From Thermoplasmata archaeon (GTDB lineage: Archaea > Thermoplasmatota > Thermoplasmata > Lutacidiplasmatales > UBA184), in assembly GCA_021798195.1 (NCBI GenBank), contig JAJZYH010000015.1, positions 1 through 40,437 on the forward strand: DNA of 40,437 bases. The letters run 5' to 3'. The number at the start of each line of letters is the position of its first letter. Within the stretch, counting starts at the first letter, position 1. The position numbers were made by a program, and so were the translations under genes. Of the stretch, positions 1 through 7,884 are shown one piece after another. The notes under the pieces were generated by a model. That model was not told the origin of the DNA. It was given only the letters and a program-made list of their open reading frames with translations, and did not search any database.

Positions 1-127
1 TGGGGTGGATGATGCGGGCGTCCACCCCCGCGTCGAGGAGCGCCGCCTCGATCTTCCGCATGCCGTAGGGCGCCTGCGCGGGATGGCCTTCCTCGTCGCA
101 GGAGATGCGGGGGAAGAATAGCCGTTG
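1..127. repeat. Terminal inverted repeat, left arm (127 bp)
   Basis: Bases 1-127 are an exact reverse complement of 40311-40437. The match stops at base 128 (G here, A in the reverse complement of the other end). Both window ends stop at the same base of the same gene. The length equals a common maximum k-mer of short-read assemblers, so the ends look like assembly-graph breaks in a repeated gene rather than a mobile-element terminus. Confidence 0.95.
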
Positions 128-241
128 GTACACGCTCTCGGGAAGGACATAGGGAGGCGTCGTGGTCCCGAAGCCCAGGAACTCCTTCCCGTGGTGGTTG
201 CTCATCATGGTCCAGTCGCAAGTGATCACCACTTCCGGCAT
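1..241 (-). CDS. Probable B12-binding/radical SAM protein, 5' part (left copy)
   Basis: The minus strand reads 80 codons from ATG at 239-241 and runs off the window, so only the N-terminal part is present. The protein begins MPEVVITCDWTMMSNHHGKE and continues with an LGFGTTTP motif and APYGMRKIEAALLDAG. From memory this resembles the N-terminal cobalamin-binding-like part of archaeal B12-binding radical SAM proteins; the CxxxCxxC radical SAM motif would lie outside the window, so the assignment is an inference. A purine-rich GAGGAAG lies just upstream of the ATG, and a TATA-like box lies at 278-287. A second copy faces outward at the other end of the window (40197-40437). The two share 84% of bases in the first 38 codons and are identical afterwards. 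Confidence 0.6.
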   Translation of the reverse strand, partial: MPEVVITCDWTMMSNHHGKEFLGFGTTTPPYVLPESVYQRLFFPRISCDEEGHPAQAPYGMRKIEAALLDAGVDARIIHP

Positions 242-277
242 GGCTTCCTCAATGACGGGGGGCACGGAGGAAGGAGA

Positions 278-287
278 TTTATATATG
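278..287 (-). promoter_or_regulatory. TATA-like box of the left radical SAM copy
   Basis: TTTATATATG on the plus strand is the clearest AT-rich block in the first kilobase. Its centre is about 26 bases from position 257 on the minus strand, which would give a leader of about 16 bases that contains the GAGGAAG ribosome-binding motif before the ATG at 241. Confidence 0.6.
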
Positions 288-394
288 TCTCCTTCGAAAG
301 GCGGCCTCTCGGGAAGGGTCCTCAGGCCGTATCCCGCAGCGCGATACGGGTCGCATTCCGGAGCGGGGAAAGCCCTCCGCCCTCAGGCTCCCCG

Positions 395-661
395 TCATCC
401 TTCCTCGTCATCCTCCCGGCCTTCCGCCATCTCCTCGTCGGCCGGATCGGAGCCATCGGGCGGTGTCGCGGGGTCGGCTTGCCAATCCCGGAAGGCGGGG
501 TCCCGCTGGAGGAGGTGGATCCGCACGCAATCCCGGTGGGCCGGTTCCCCGTTCCACGAGCTTATCTGGGCGGGGACGGTCAAGGGGCTGCGGCACAGCA
601 CGCAAAGCTGGGGCGGAGGGACGATCCACGAAGTCTTCCGGGCGGAGCGGGACGTGTCCAC
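395..661 (-). CDS. Small predicted zinc-binding protein
   Basis: An 88-residue protein if it starts at GTG 659-661, which has GAGGTC just upstream. An in-frame ATG at 695-697 would add 12 residues, but it overlaps the start codon of the divergent gene at 696. The N-terminal half has Cys20-x2-Cys23 and His42-x2-Cys45, a spacing that suggests one zinc site, and a Trp-Asn-Gly-Glu-Pro stretch before the His. The C-terminus is very acidic (runs of Glu and Asp), probably disordered. It recalls small archaeal CxxC/HxxC proteins such as DUF2175, but the match is from memory and weak. No function can be given. It is divergent to the eIF2B-like gene. Confidence 0.55.
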   Translation of the reverse strand: MDTSRSARKTSWIVPPPQLCVLCRSPLTVPAQISSWNGEPAHRDCVRIHLLQRDPAFRDWQADPATPPDGSDPADEEMAEGREDDEEG

Positions 662-695
662 GGCAGGACCTCGGGTTCTGTAGGGGTGACCACCC

Positions 696-1553
696 ATGAA
701 GCTATCGAAGGTGGGGCGGGGGGAACAGGATCCGCGAGACTTCCTGGCCCGGATTTCCCGGGACCGCACGTCGAGTGCGAGCCAACTCTTGCTTCAACTC
801 ATCCGTTCCCTGCGAGGGATCGCAGCGGGGCTCGGGACCCTTCCGGTCGACCGGCGCCAAGAGGAGGTCCGGCGCATCGCCCAGAATGTCCGTCGGGCAC
901 AACCGGCCATGGGGGCGTTCCAGAATCTGGGATGGGACCTCTCCCGACTCGCCGACGACGTCTCCCTCCCGCGGAAGTGGGTCCCACGGTTCCGTGCGTG
1001 CCTTGCGCGCTGGGAGCGTGAGATCGCCCGCGAGCGCACGGCGTTGGTCCGGGCCGCAGCCCGCGGATTCCCGGCGGGTCAGACCCTCCTCTGCATGAGC
1101 CGGAGCCAAACCCTGGTGGAGTTCCTCGGAGCACTCCCTCCGGCACGGCGCCCGCGTGCCATCCACGTGCTGGAGAGCCGACCCGGTGGGGAGGGCCGGG
1201 ACTTCGCCCGGGACCTCAAGAAGCTCGGGATGCGCGTCCGGGTCTTCCGGGACGACGACCTAGGGGCAGCCTTTGAAGGCGTGACCCTGGTCCTGCTCGG
1301 GGCCGACGCGGTCCTTCCGGACGGCTCCCTTGTCCACAAGGTTGGAACCCGCCGGGTGGCCGGGGCAGCATACCGGCGCGCGGTCCCCACATGGGTGGTC
1401 ACGGGATCCAGCAAGTGTCTCCGTCCCGGAGTGCGCCTCCCCTCGCCCCTCCCTCCGCTCTTCGACCGGACACCCGCCAAATGGGTGACGCTGGTCTGGA
1501 GGGAACGGGGACGCGCGAAGCCAATGATCCCGGTACCTCACGATGGAGAGTGA
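696..1553 (+). CDS. eIF2B-like protein (ribose-1,5-bisphosphate isomerase-like family)
   Basis: A 285-residue protein with an N-terminal helical region (about 1-120) and a C-terminal Rossmann-like eIF2B domain. Family signatures are LESRPGGEG (159-167), LLGADAVLPDG (200-210), HKVGT (214-218) and a late SSK. Cys133 and Asp204 fall where archaeal ribose-1,5-bisphosphate isomerases have their catalytic Cys and Asp, so an isomerase role in nucleoside/AMP salvage is as likely as an eIF2B-type regulatory role. GGGGTGA at 683-689 is a good ribosome-binding site for ATG 696. No RuBisCO or AMP phosphorylase gene is in the window to settle the choice. The stop is TGA. Confidence 0.8.
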   Translation: MKLSKVGRGEQDPRDFLARISRDRTSSASQLLLQLIRSLRGIAAGLGTLPVDRRQEEVRRIAQNVRRAQPAMGAFQNLGWDLSRLADDVSLPRKWVPRFRACLARWEREIARERTALVRAAARGFPAGQTLLCMSRSQTLVEFLGALPPARRPRAIHVLESRPGGEGRDFARDLKKLGMRVRVFRDDDLGAAFEGVTLVLLGADAVLPDGSLVHKVGTRRVAGAAYRRAVPTWVVTGSSKCLRPGVRLPSPLPPLFDRTPAKWVTLVWRERGRAKPMIPVPHDGE

Positions 1554-1614
1554 GGGAAGGCGACCGGCCGAAGTGGGAGACGGACCATACTGCCATCCCC
1601 TGCACCTCGATCCA

Positions 1615-2478
1615 TCACAGACAGGCACGGCCGCTCCCGGCGACCGCGCTCGCGTCCGTCGTGACGTTCGATTCGGCCCCTTCCAGGTAGGCCGTGGAAG
1701 TGCTCTCCAGAACGAAGGAGTCTCCCGGAACGATGTCCACGTTCGGGTAGAACCATCCCCCGGTCGCATTCACTTCCGAACCTTCCGAGGAAACGTTCCG
1801 CCATTGGCCATCGGGAGAAGTGCGAGCCAGACGCCAACCTCTCCCGTGGGGCTGGCATGTCAGGTTCTCCCAGGGGGAAGAACGGCACGACAAGGGTGTG
1901 AGAGGTTCGCCGCCCCCGGCGGTTCCCTTGTCACGTGTGGGCAACACCATCCAGGTCACGAGTCCCGAGGAATTATGGAAAATCGGAACCGGAGTCGACC
2001 AGTTCCCACTGGTGGTCCGGGGTCGGACCCGTAGACGGCAGGACGGGAGAAAGCAGACTCCTGTCGTGGATCCCAGCGAATACTCGATGTACCCGTCCGT
2101 CGCGTTGGACGATCGGCATACGCTCCTGTACCCCAGCGATGAACTGGACCCCGGTGCCATCCCACATGGAGTGATCAGAACGGGCCGATTCCGCCCGTGC
2201 GGAACAGATCCCCGGAAGGGGAGATCTCCGATATCTCCGCGCGTGTACACGGCCCTGAGGGGACCTGTATAATGTGCACAGAACTTCTGCCGGATGAGGT
2301 TCCAAGCCAACGGAGCGAACTGACCCGTGGTCAAGGAGAGATCCCGGTTGGGACCTGTCCAATGCAACCGGTCTCCTATGGGGTAGGGGTTGCCGGGACT
2401 TCCGTATGGAAAGAGGCCTTCCCCATGGGCCGTGTTGTTGAATATGGTCACGATGAGACTGGTGTTGGGCCGATCCAT
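1615..2478 (-). CDS. Exported-type protein of unknown function, lacking its own signal
   Basis: 287 codons from ATG 2476-2478, preceded by GGGAGGGG six bases upstream. The protein has about nine Asn-x-Ser/Thr sites (NTS, NNT, NAT, NWS, NSS, NLT, NVS, NAT, NVT), several Cys and many Gly/Ser/Pro, a composition typical of archaeal cell-surface domains, yet it has no signal peptide or membrane segment. It lies in the same frame as the membrane-anchored ORF 2584-2913 just upstream, separated only by two TGA codons (2584-2586 and 2509-2511). It may be the extracellular part of one interrupted gene, or a separate coupled gene. It ends with TGA 62 bases from the end of the convergent eIF2B-like gene. 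Function unknown. Confidence 0.5.
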   Translation of the reverse strand: MDRPNTSLIVTIFNNTAHGEGLFPYGSPGNPYPIGDRLHWTGPNRDLSLTTGQFAPLAWNLIRQKFCAHYTGPLRAVYTRGDIGDLPFRGSVPHGRNRPVLITPCGMAPGSSSSLGYRSVCRSSNATDGYIEYSLGSTTGVCFLPSCRLRVRPRTTSGNWSTPVPIFHNSSGLVTWMVLPTRDKGTAGGGEPLTPLSCRSSPWENLTCQPHGRGWRLARTSPDGQWRNVSSEGSEVNATGGWFYPNVDIVPGDSFVLESTSTAYLEGAESNVTTDASAVAGSGRACL

Positions 2479-2583
2479 GGAGATCCCCTCCCATAGGATC
2501 GAGGCCCTTCAGGTCCAAGGGGATGGCATTTCAGTCAGTGGAACCCCTCCTCCCAGATCGTCGAAGTTCGGACCCGGGGTCTG

Positions 2584-2913
2584 TCACAGGGAAGGCAGGA
2601 TGTCGGGTAGAAACGCCGGCTCCGGGTTTGCGACGCCCGTGACCGTGACCAAGATCCAGGGCCCTCCGGGTTGAGCCTCCGCGGTCTGATTCACCAGCTC
2701 CACGGCGAGCCCGGAGTCCAACCATGTGTGGTACGACGGGGGAGGCGGAGAGGCAGGGGGTTGCGTAGGAGGGGGCGGAGAGGACATTGGCGTGAGAAAC
2801 GCCCAGCTGGCCAAGAGGACGATGAACGCGATGGCAATGGTCGCCAGGAATAGCCATAATGTTGGAACCTCGGACGGACGGCGAAGGGCTTCCGTGCGCC
2901 GTAAGACGGTCAT
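2584..2913 (-). CDS. Short membrane-anchored exported protein
   Basis: 109 residues from ATG 2911-2913. An arginine-rich start (RRTEALRR) is followed by one strong hydrophobic segment at about 18-41, then a Pro-rich linker with PPPPTQPP and PPPPS blocks at about 45-60, then a short domain with an NQT glycosylation site. The layout (positive N-terminus, one helix, proline stalk, extracellular domain) indicates a type II or pilin-like anchored protein facing outside. AGGA lies five bases before the ATG. A weak AT-rich element (TAATCTAT, 2973-2980) could be the promoter. The reading frame continues after its TGA into 1615-2478, interrupted by one more TGA. Confidence 0.6.
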   Translation of the reverse strand: MTVLRRTEALRRPSEVPTLWLFLATIAIAFIVLLASWAFLTPMSSPPPPTQPPASPPPPSYHTWLDSGLAVELVNQTAEAQPGGPWILVTVTGVANPEPAFLPDILPSL

Positions 2914-3424
2914 TTGTCCTGCCCCATCCCTGGCAGCGGCATGATCCCCTGCCGAAGGGATTGGGAGCCCGCTAATCTATCCTGCGGTCTCCCTGGGCGG
3001 CGGACAGGGGCCCCCGACCCCAGGCGCTGCGCATTCCATGGCGTCTGCCTGCGACGTGGCCCGGATCGATTCTCGCGAAAAGTTTGCGAACCTGAGGGCT
3101 CGGCCTTGAGGACGGGAGAGAGCCCGTGGTCACGTCCTCCCCAGGTTCTCTTCGCCCCGTCCCAGAGTCTGCCGCCGGGGGACCCACGGACACGGAAACC
3201 CATCATGTGTGCATCGTAAGGAAGGTCGAAGGAGGGATGGCACCCGTCCCTTGAGGAATATGGATGCGATCCTGGACGGATTGGAATAGGCTCCGATCCC
3301 GCATTCGCTTCGGCGGCCCCCGTCCTCACACGGGAACGACGGCCGACGGGCGACCCAGCCAGATACGGTGGAAGCCTCCAGCCTACGATAGCTTGAAACT
3401 CCCCCAGGCTCCTCTCTCGAGCGG
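2914..3424. other. 510-base non-coding gap
   Basis: No convincing gene was seen on either strand: the open frames here have no family motif and no ribosome-binding site. The only elements noted are TAATCTAT at 2973-2980, a weak TATA candidate for the minus-strand gene at 2913, and AT-rich steps around 3385-3400 that may serve the HTH-CBS gene at 3425. No strong hairpin, repeat or tRNA was seen. Confidence 0.5.
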
Positions 3425-4006
3425 ATGGATTCCCTCGAGGAGATCCGACGGCGGCGGCAAGCGCTGGGGATACCGGTCCGCCAGGTGGCCCGTGCCGTGG
3501 GTCGCTCAGTGGCGACCATCTCGCGGATCGAGAGGGGGCGGATCCGCCCCTCCTACGATCTGGCCCAGTCGATCTTCCGGTTCCTTGAGGAGCAGGAGGG
3601 GAGCGCCGCACCCCTCCTCGTCGCCAAGGACGTCATGAATCCCCAGCCGGTCACGGTCATGGCGGACTCCCCCTTGAGTGCCGCCATCACGGTGATGGAA
3701 CGACATGGCTTCTCTCAGCTTCCGGTCTCGGACGGGGTACGGGTGGTGGGAGCCCTCTCGGAGGCCACGGTTCTCCGCGCGCTGGCCGACCCCAGGAACC
3801 GGAAGAGGAAGGTGCGGGAACTCAAGGAGCCCTCCTATCCACAGGTGGGGGAGGAGTTTCCGGCCGACCTGCTCGCGACCCTCCTCACACGCTACCCCGC
3901 GGTGCTGGTGACCCACGAAGGGGAACTCTCCGGTATCGTGACCAAGATCGACCTGATCCGGGGGCTGCGTCACGCCTCGCTTCGGCGACCCCCGGAAACC
4001 ACCTGA
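3425..4006 (+). CDS. HTH-CBS transcriptional regulator
   Basis: 193 residues. Residues 3-55 form an XRE/Cro-type helix-turn-helix (LGIPVRQVARAVGRSVATIS then IERGRIRPS). Two CBS motifs follow, at about 67-120 (DVMNPQPVTVMADSPLS) and 125-185 (ending SGIVTKIDLIRGL). This HTH-plus-CBS arrangement is a known archaeal regulator type; CBS pairs usually bind adenine nucleotides or SAM, so a DNA-binding factor that senses cell energy or a nucleotide is likely. The ligand and target are unknown. Its last 37 bases overlap the convergent P1 peptidase gene. No clear Shine-Dalgarno precedes ATG 3425, so it may be leaderless. Confidence 0.85.
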   Translation: MDSLEEIRRRRQALGIPVRQVARAVGRSVATISRIERGRIRPSYDLAQSIFRFLEEQEGSAAPLLVAKDVMNPQPVTVMADSPLSAAITVMERHGFSQLPVSDGVRVVGALSEATVLRALADPRNRKRKVRELKEPSYPQVGEEFPADLLATLLTRYPAVLVTHEGELSGIVTKIDLIRGLRHASLRRPPETT

Positions 4007-5073
4007 GCAGGGCTTTTCCCGCGGGAGTCCGACTCGCGTCCGGGATCCGGCGATGGGGGAGCCCCCTGGACCGCCCGCAAGAGGCTCACGCGGATCAGCT
4101 CGAGGCAGGGCACCGCCAGCGCGTCAACTGTCCGAAAGGACCTTGCGTCCCGAGTTTCGTCCCTCGGCGTCGGATCTCGCCTCCCGATCCCTCCCGTGGA
4201 GGCCACGAACACGGTGTCCCCATCCGTGGAGGTATGGGCGGGAACCACCACGCGGGCAATGCCATCGTGGGCATACGCCGCCAGCCGGAAGAGGCTCAGG
4301 CGGGGGAGGGCAAGATCGGTCACCACGATGGCAAGCGTCGTTCCCCGCTCCGTGGAGCCGACGAACGGCCTGCGGGAGCATTCCTTCCACACGCCCTCCC
4401 AGGTCAGGGCCCCGCCCCGGGAGGCTCGGGGAGAGGCTATCAAGGAACCCGAAAGCGGGTCCTGGAGGAACCCCACGGAGTTCGCGACCACGAGGACCCC
4501 CAGATGCCCGTGGCCCCCGATCGACAGGGAGGCGCTTCCCAGTCCTCCCCGGGAACTTCGCCCGGGCCCCAGCAGCTTGGCCACCTTCGCCCCCGCGCCC
4601 GCCCCCACGCTCCCCTGGATGACCGGCCGGCGAGAGGCCGTCCTCGTGGCACGATACCCCAGAGCGTCGTAATCCACGGTGCCCGGGTCCTGCCTTCCCA
4701 GGTCGAACAGGATGGCCCCGGAGATCCCGATGACCTTGGGCGCCCTCCCGAAGATGGGGCTCCCCTCCCCGCGCTCCCAGAGCGCCCTTCGGATGCCCCG
4801 ACTCGCATCCAGTCCATAGCTGCTCCCACCGGAAAGGAAGAGCGCCGAGAGCCACCCAAACCGCCCCAGCGGCCCCAGGGCATCCGTGTGATAGGTCCCG
4901 GGAGCACCTCCCCGCACCTCCGCCGCGGCTTGAACGGGCCGGTCAAAGGTCACCACGGTGACGCCGGTGCTCCCGGAGGCATCCTCCGCACTTCCCACCC
5001 GGACCCCTCGAACGTCCGTGAGCGAGTCCAGAGTTCCGCGTCTCATGTCCGGACCCATGCTCGCCGGTCGCAT
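3970..5073 (-). CDS. P1 family (DmpA/NylC-like) peptidase
   Basis: 367 residues. Family motifs are seen in order: LTDVRGVRVG (18-27), GGAPGT (55-60), LSGGSSYGLDA (80-90), ISGAILFDLG (117-126), GSVGAGAGA (154-162) and AHDGIARVVVPAHTSTDGD (268-286). RGTT at 243-246 lies where DmpA/NylC enzymes cut themselves to free an N-terminal Ser/Thr nucleophile, so autoprocessing before Thr245 is likely. Known relatives are aminopeptidases or amide hydrolases acting on N-terminal D-amino acids, beta-peptides or nylon oligomers; the substrate here cannot be told. ATG 5073 lies about 30 bases from the shared TATA box at 5100-5106, so the first Met may be leaderless; Met6 and Met10 are alternatives. It is divergent to the surface-protein gene. 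Confidence 0.85.
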   Translation of the reverse strand: MRPASMGPDMRRGTLDSLTDVRGVRVGSAEDASGSTGVTVVTFDRPVQAAAEVRGGAPGTYHTDALGPLGRFGWLSALFLSGGSSYGLDASRGIRRALWERGEGSPIFGRAPKVIGISGAILFDLGRQDPGTVDYDALGYRATRTASRRPVIQGSVGAGAGAKVAKLLGPGRSSRGGLGSASLSIGGHGHLGVLVVANSVGFLQDPLSGSLIASPRASRGGALTWEGVWKECSRRPFVGSTERGTTLAIVVTDLALPRLSLFRLAAYAHDGIARVVVPAHTSTDGDTVFVASTGGIGRRDPTPRDETRDARSFRTVDALAVPCLELIRVSLLRAVQGAPPSPDPGRESDSRGKSPAQVVSGGRRSEA

Positions 5074-5099
5074 AGCGTCCTCGGGTCCTCCCGGGGAGG

Positions 5100-5106
5100 T
5101 ATTTAT
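5100..5106. promoter_or_regulatory. Shared TATA-like box between divergent genes
   Basis: TATTTAT is the only AT-rich block between the P1 peptidase and the surface protein. On the minus strand it sits 26-30 bases from the peptidase ATG at 5073. On the plus strand it would start transcription near 5129, before the Shine-Dalgarno of the surface-protein gene. Confidence 0.55.
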
Positions 5107-5169
5107 CGGACCCGAAACATGGAGCGCGGCGCCGGGCGTTCCACATCCGGCCAGATGGGAGGTTTGGGG

Positions 5170-7851
5170 ATGGGCCGACGAGCACGCCTCTCCATCTTCC
5201 TCCTGGCGATGGTGACCCTCCTCATCACCGGATCGACCTTGGGGGGAGAATTGGGCACGGACTATCCTCCTCGAGGCTTCGCTCCGCAGACCTCAGGAAA
5301 CCCGGAAGCCGTCGTTCCCGGCGCCCAGGGGAACCTTACGGTGGGCCCGGGCTCATGGCCCGCCTTCGAGGGAGGAGGAGGCCTCAACGGGACCAGTCCG
5401 GGTCCCGGTCCCTCCAACAATTCCACTTCGTGGAAGGTCTACGTGGGGGCGGGCGCGGCGTCTCCGCCCCAGGGCGCCGCCGATTCCGCGGTCATCTCCC
5501 GGGGCATCGTGTACGCCACCACTGGTGCGGGCCAGTCCCTCATCGCCCTGAACGAGAGTTCCGGGTCCCTCCTGTGGACCGTCTCCCTGCCCCTTCCATC
5601 CCAGGTGTCTCCCGTTCTCGTTGGAGGTAGGGTCGTGGTGGCCATGGGAAGCGCCAACGGATCCCTGGGGGCTCTCGCCGCATGGAATGCCTCCACGGGG
5701 TCGTTGGATTGGACCGCTACTCCTTCCCCCTCGGGGGCGCTCACCACGGCGCCCAACGTCGTGGATGGCCTGGTGGTGGTGGGCGGAGCCTCCGGGCACA
5801 TCTACGTGTACTCCGCCTCCACGGGACTTCTTGTGGAGCGAACCGATCTCTCCGGGACCCCGGTGCAGACCGTGGCCCTGGGTCCCCCGTCGCTCCCCCT
5901 GGCCCTCGTCAGTACCAACGAGGGGGGTCACGGGGTCCTCGACGGTTTCAACGTCACGTCCGGTGGCAATCTCTCGTGGACTCCCTTCCCCCTTTCCAAT
6001 CCCGTGGAGGCCGCACCGCTGGAGACCACATACTCCTGGCGACCCGGTCCCGGACCCGGAGGCGCCACGGTCGCCCTTCCCCTGGCACTGCTGGGAGACG
6101 ACGGCGGGAATGCCTCCCCCTTGAGCTATGTGTACGCATTCCTCACCACGCCGGAGAACGTCAATGGGGTCTCCCTTCCCCCGGGACTCCTCGTTCGGTG
6201 GAATGGGACCTCCGGCTCCGGAGGCTTCGCATCGGGAGCCGTACCCCTGGGCCAGGTGGGCACGAACCTCTCCTTCGGGCTTGTGGCCACCAATGGCTCG
6301 TTCGACATATTCCATCTGGATGTCAGTGGGAGCGGGACCCCCACCCTCAACCTGTACCAGAGCATCCGCGTGGGTCCGTCCTGGTCTCCCAACGATCCCA
6401 CCCCCGCCCCCGTGGTGGCCTCGGGCGCCATCGAGGTCCCCGCGGCCGATGGCATCGTCGTGTCCCTTTCCCGCTCCAACCTGACCGTCCTCTGGCGCGC
6501 CCAGCTGGGAGCCGCGGTCCTCGCCACGCCGTCGGTGGCCTCCGGCGCCCTCTTCGTCCTGGATGCAAAGGGGGTCTTGAGCGCCCTGGGCGGCCCCCTG
6601 GCGTTCCCCCCGGCCGTCCGGCTCCTCCTGAGCGTGAGTTCCGCGCAGTGGGTGGTCTCCGGGGGGACCCTTCCGTTCACCCTCTCGGCAGATGTGCTGG
6701 AACCCAACGGTCTCCTCGCCCCCGCGGCCAACGGGACAGCCTCGGTGTTCGCTTCCAAGGGGAACGTCTCCGGGTCCCCCGCCACCCTTTCCGCGCAGGG
6801 ACGTGCCTCCTTCAACCTCTCCGCCCCCACGGTCACGGGAAGCACCAACATCTCGGTCATCTCCACCGTGGTCTGGCAGGGAATGGCCAACTCCACCACG
6901 TTCGTGGTCGTGGCTCTGCCCGCCAACGAGACCCATTCGACCCCCCTCACCGTGGAGCCCCTGGGCTTCCTACCCACTTCGATGGCGCCCGACGAGTCCA
7001 TCCCGCTCTCCTTCCTGGTCGCGGCGGGGACCTCCGGCGGACCCGTCCCGGAGGTCGCGGTGACCTTCCAGGCCTTCGGGGGGACCGTCTCGCGGACGGC
7101 CACGGAGACGAACGCGTCGGGGATCGCCAACACCACGTTCACATCGGAGCGATCCAGCACCCTCGCCGCAGCGGGGGTCACCGTGTCCGCCGAAGCCCTG
7201 GGCTATCCCAGTGGAAGCTACACGTGGCGCGTGACCGTGGCCGCGGTTCCCCTCCTCGTCCCTGCGGTGTCGCCTCCGGCCCTCCTGCTCGTTGCCGGCT
7301 CCCAGGAAATCTTCCAGATCGAGGTGAACTCCTCGTCGGGCGGACCCGTCCCCTTTGCCGTGGTGAACCTGGAGGATCCCTCAGTGGGGGGATCCCTCTC
7401 CGTGCTGGGCGCCCTCACCAACTCCTCCGGGCGGGTCCTGTTGAGCTACCGGGCCCCCGGATCGGTCCCCGCGCCGGGCGTGGCAAGCGGCATCCCGGTC
7501 ACCATATCGGCCTCGGGATTCCTCAGCGATTCCTTCGAGATCCCCCTCACGGTGGTGCCCAACTCCTCCGGGTCCCCGAACGCCAACGGGTCGGGGGGCC
7601 TCTCCATGGGGCTCATCCCCGGGCTCCCCGGCTGGACCGATGGGGTGATCGTGGGGATCCTGACCATCGTGATCGGGGTGCTCCTCTTCCGTCTGTGGCG
7701 CCCCCGCCGGCCCCGGCCCCCGGTTCCGGTATGGGAGGAGGCCTCGACCTCCCCGGAGCCCGGAGGAGGATCCCCCCCCGGAGCGCCGGGAGGCGCGGAG
7801 GACCCTGCATTGATCCCGTGGAGGGGACCGCCGGACCCGCCCGACCCGTAG
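5170..7851 (+). CDS. Large surface-anchored beta-propeller/Ig-like protein
   Basis: 893 residues. A basic start (MGRRARLS) and a hydrophobic stretch to about residue 25 form a signal peptide. Residues about 85-480 carry PQQ/propeller-like repeats, seen as recurring phrases of the type LIALNESSGSLLWT, LAAWNASTGSLDWT and IYVYSAS. Residues about 490-810 look like two or three Ig-like (invasin/big-1 type) beta domains with VPEVAVTF and VPFAVVNL motifs. A single membrane helix lies at about 825-844, followed by a basic stop and a Pro-rich cytoplasmic tail. Many Asn-x-Ser/Thr sites suggest N-glycosylation. GGGAGGT at 5157-5163 supports ATG 5170 over the earlier in-frame Mets. It is probably a cell-envelope adhesin or structural protein. 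Confidence 0.8.
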   Translation: MGRRARLSIFLLAMVTLLITGSTLGGELGTDYPPRGFAPQTSGNPEAVVPGAQGNLTVGPGSWPAFEGGGGLNGTSPGPGPSNNSTSWKVYVGAGAASPPQGAADSAVISRGIVYATTGAGQSLIALNESSGSLLWTVSLPLPSQVSPVLVGGRVVVAMGSANGSLGALAAWNASTGSLDWTATPSPSGALTTAPNVVDGLVVVGGASGHIYVYSASTGLLVERTDLSGTPVQTVALGPPSLPLALVSTNEGGHGVLDGFNVTSGGNLSWTPFPLSNPVEAAPLETTYSWRPGPGPGGATVALPLALLGDDGGNASPLSYVYAFLTTPENVNGVSLPPGLLVRWNGTSGSGGFASGAVPLGQVGTNLSFGLVATNGSFDIFHLDVSGSGTPTLNLYQSIRVGPSWSPNDPTPAPVVASGAIEVPAADGIVVSLSRSNLTVLWRAQLGAAVLATPSVASGALFVLDAKGVLSALGGPLAFPPAVRLLLSVSSAQWVVSGGTLPFTLSADVLEPNGLLAPAANGTASVFASKGNVSGSPATLSAQGRASFNLSAPTVTGSTNISVISTVVWQGMANSTTFVVVALPANETHSTPLTVEPLGFLPTSMAPDESIPLSFLVAAGTSGGPVPEVAVTFQAFGGTVSRTATETNASGIANTTFTSERSSTLAAAGVTVSAEALGYPSGSYTWRVTVAAVPLLVPAVSPPALLLVAGSQEIFQIEVNSSSGGPVPFAVVNLEDPSVGGSLSVLGALTNSSGRVLLSYRAPGSVPAPGVASGIPVTISASGFLSDSFEIPLTVVPNSSGSPNANGSGGLSMGLIPGLPGWTDGVIVGILTIVIGVLLFRLWRPRRPRPPVPVWEEASTSPEPGGGSPPGAPGGAEDPALIPWRGPPDPPDP

Positions 7852-7852
7852 A

Positions 7853-7858
7853 CTTTAA
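7853..7858 (+). promoter_or_regulatory. TATA-like box for the HExxH gene
   Basis: CTTTAA directly follows the stop codon of the surface-protein gene. Its centre is 29 bases from ATG 7885, as expected for a leaderless archaeal transcript. Confidence 0.5.
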
Positions 7859-7884
7859 CCTTGAGGCTTCATCGCCCCAGGAAT

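Noticed and set aside
1615-2586. TGA read as Trp in the whole genome
   Set aside because: Neighbouring genes (for example the eIF2B-like gene, truD, hemA, hemC) end with TGA at natural C-termini, so TGA is used as a stop.
2914-3219. 101-codon plus-strand ORF in the gap before the HTH-CBS gene
   Set aside because: Composition is Pro/Arg/Gly-rich with no motif; no promoter or ribosome-binding site.
5353-6936. Minus-strand open frame under the surface protein
   Set aside because: Gly/His/Glu-rich shadow of a repeat-rich coding region, no ribosome-binding site or motif.
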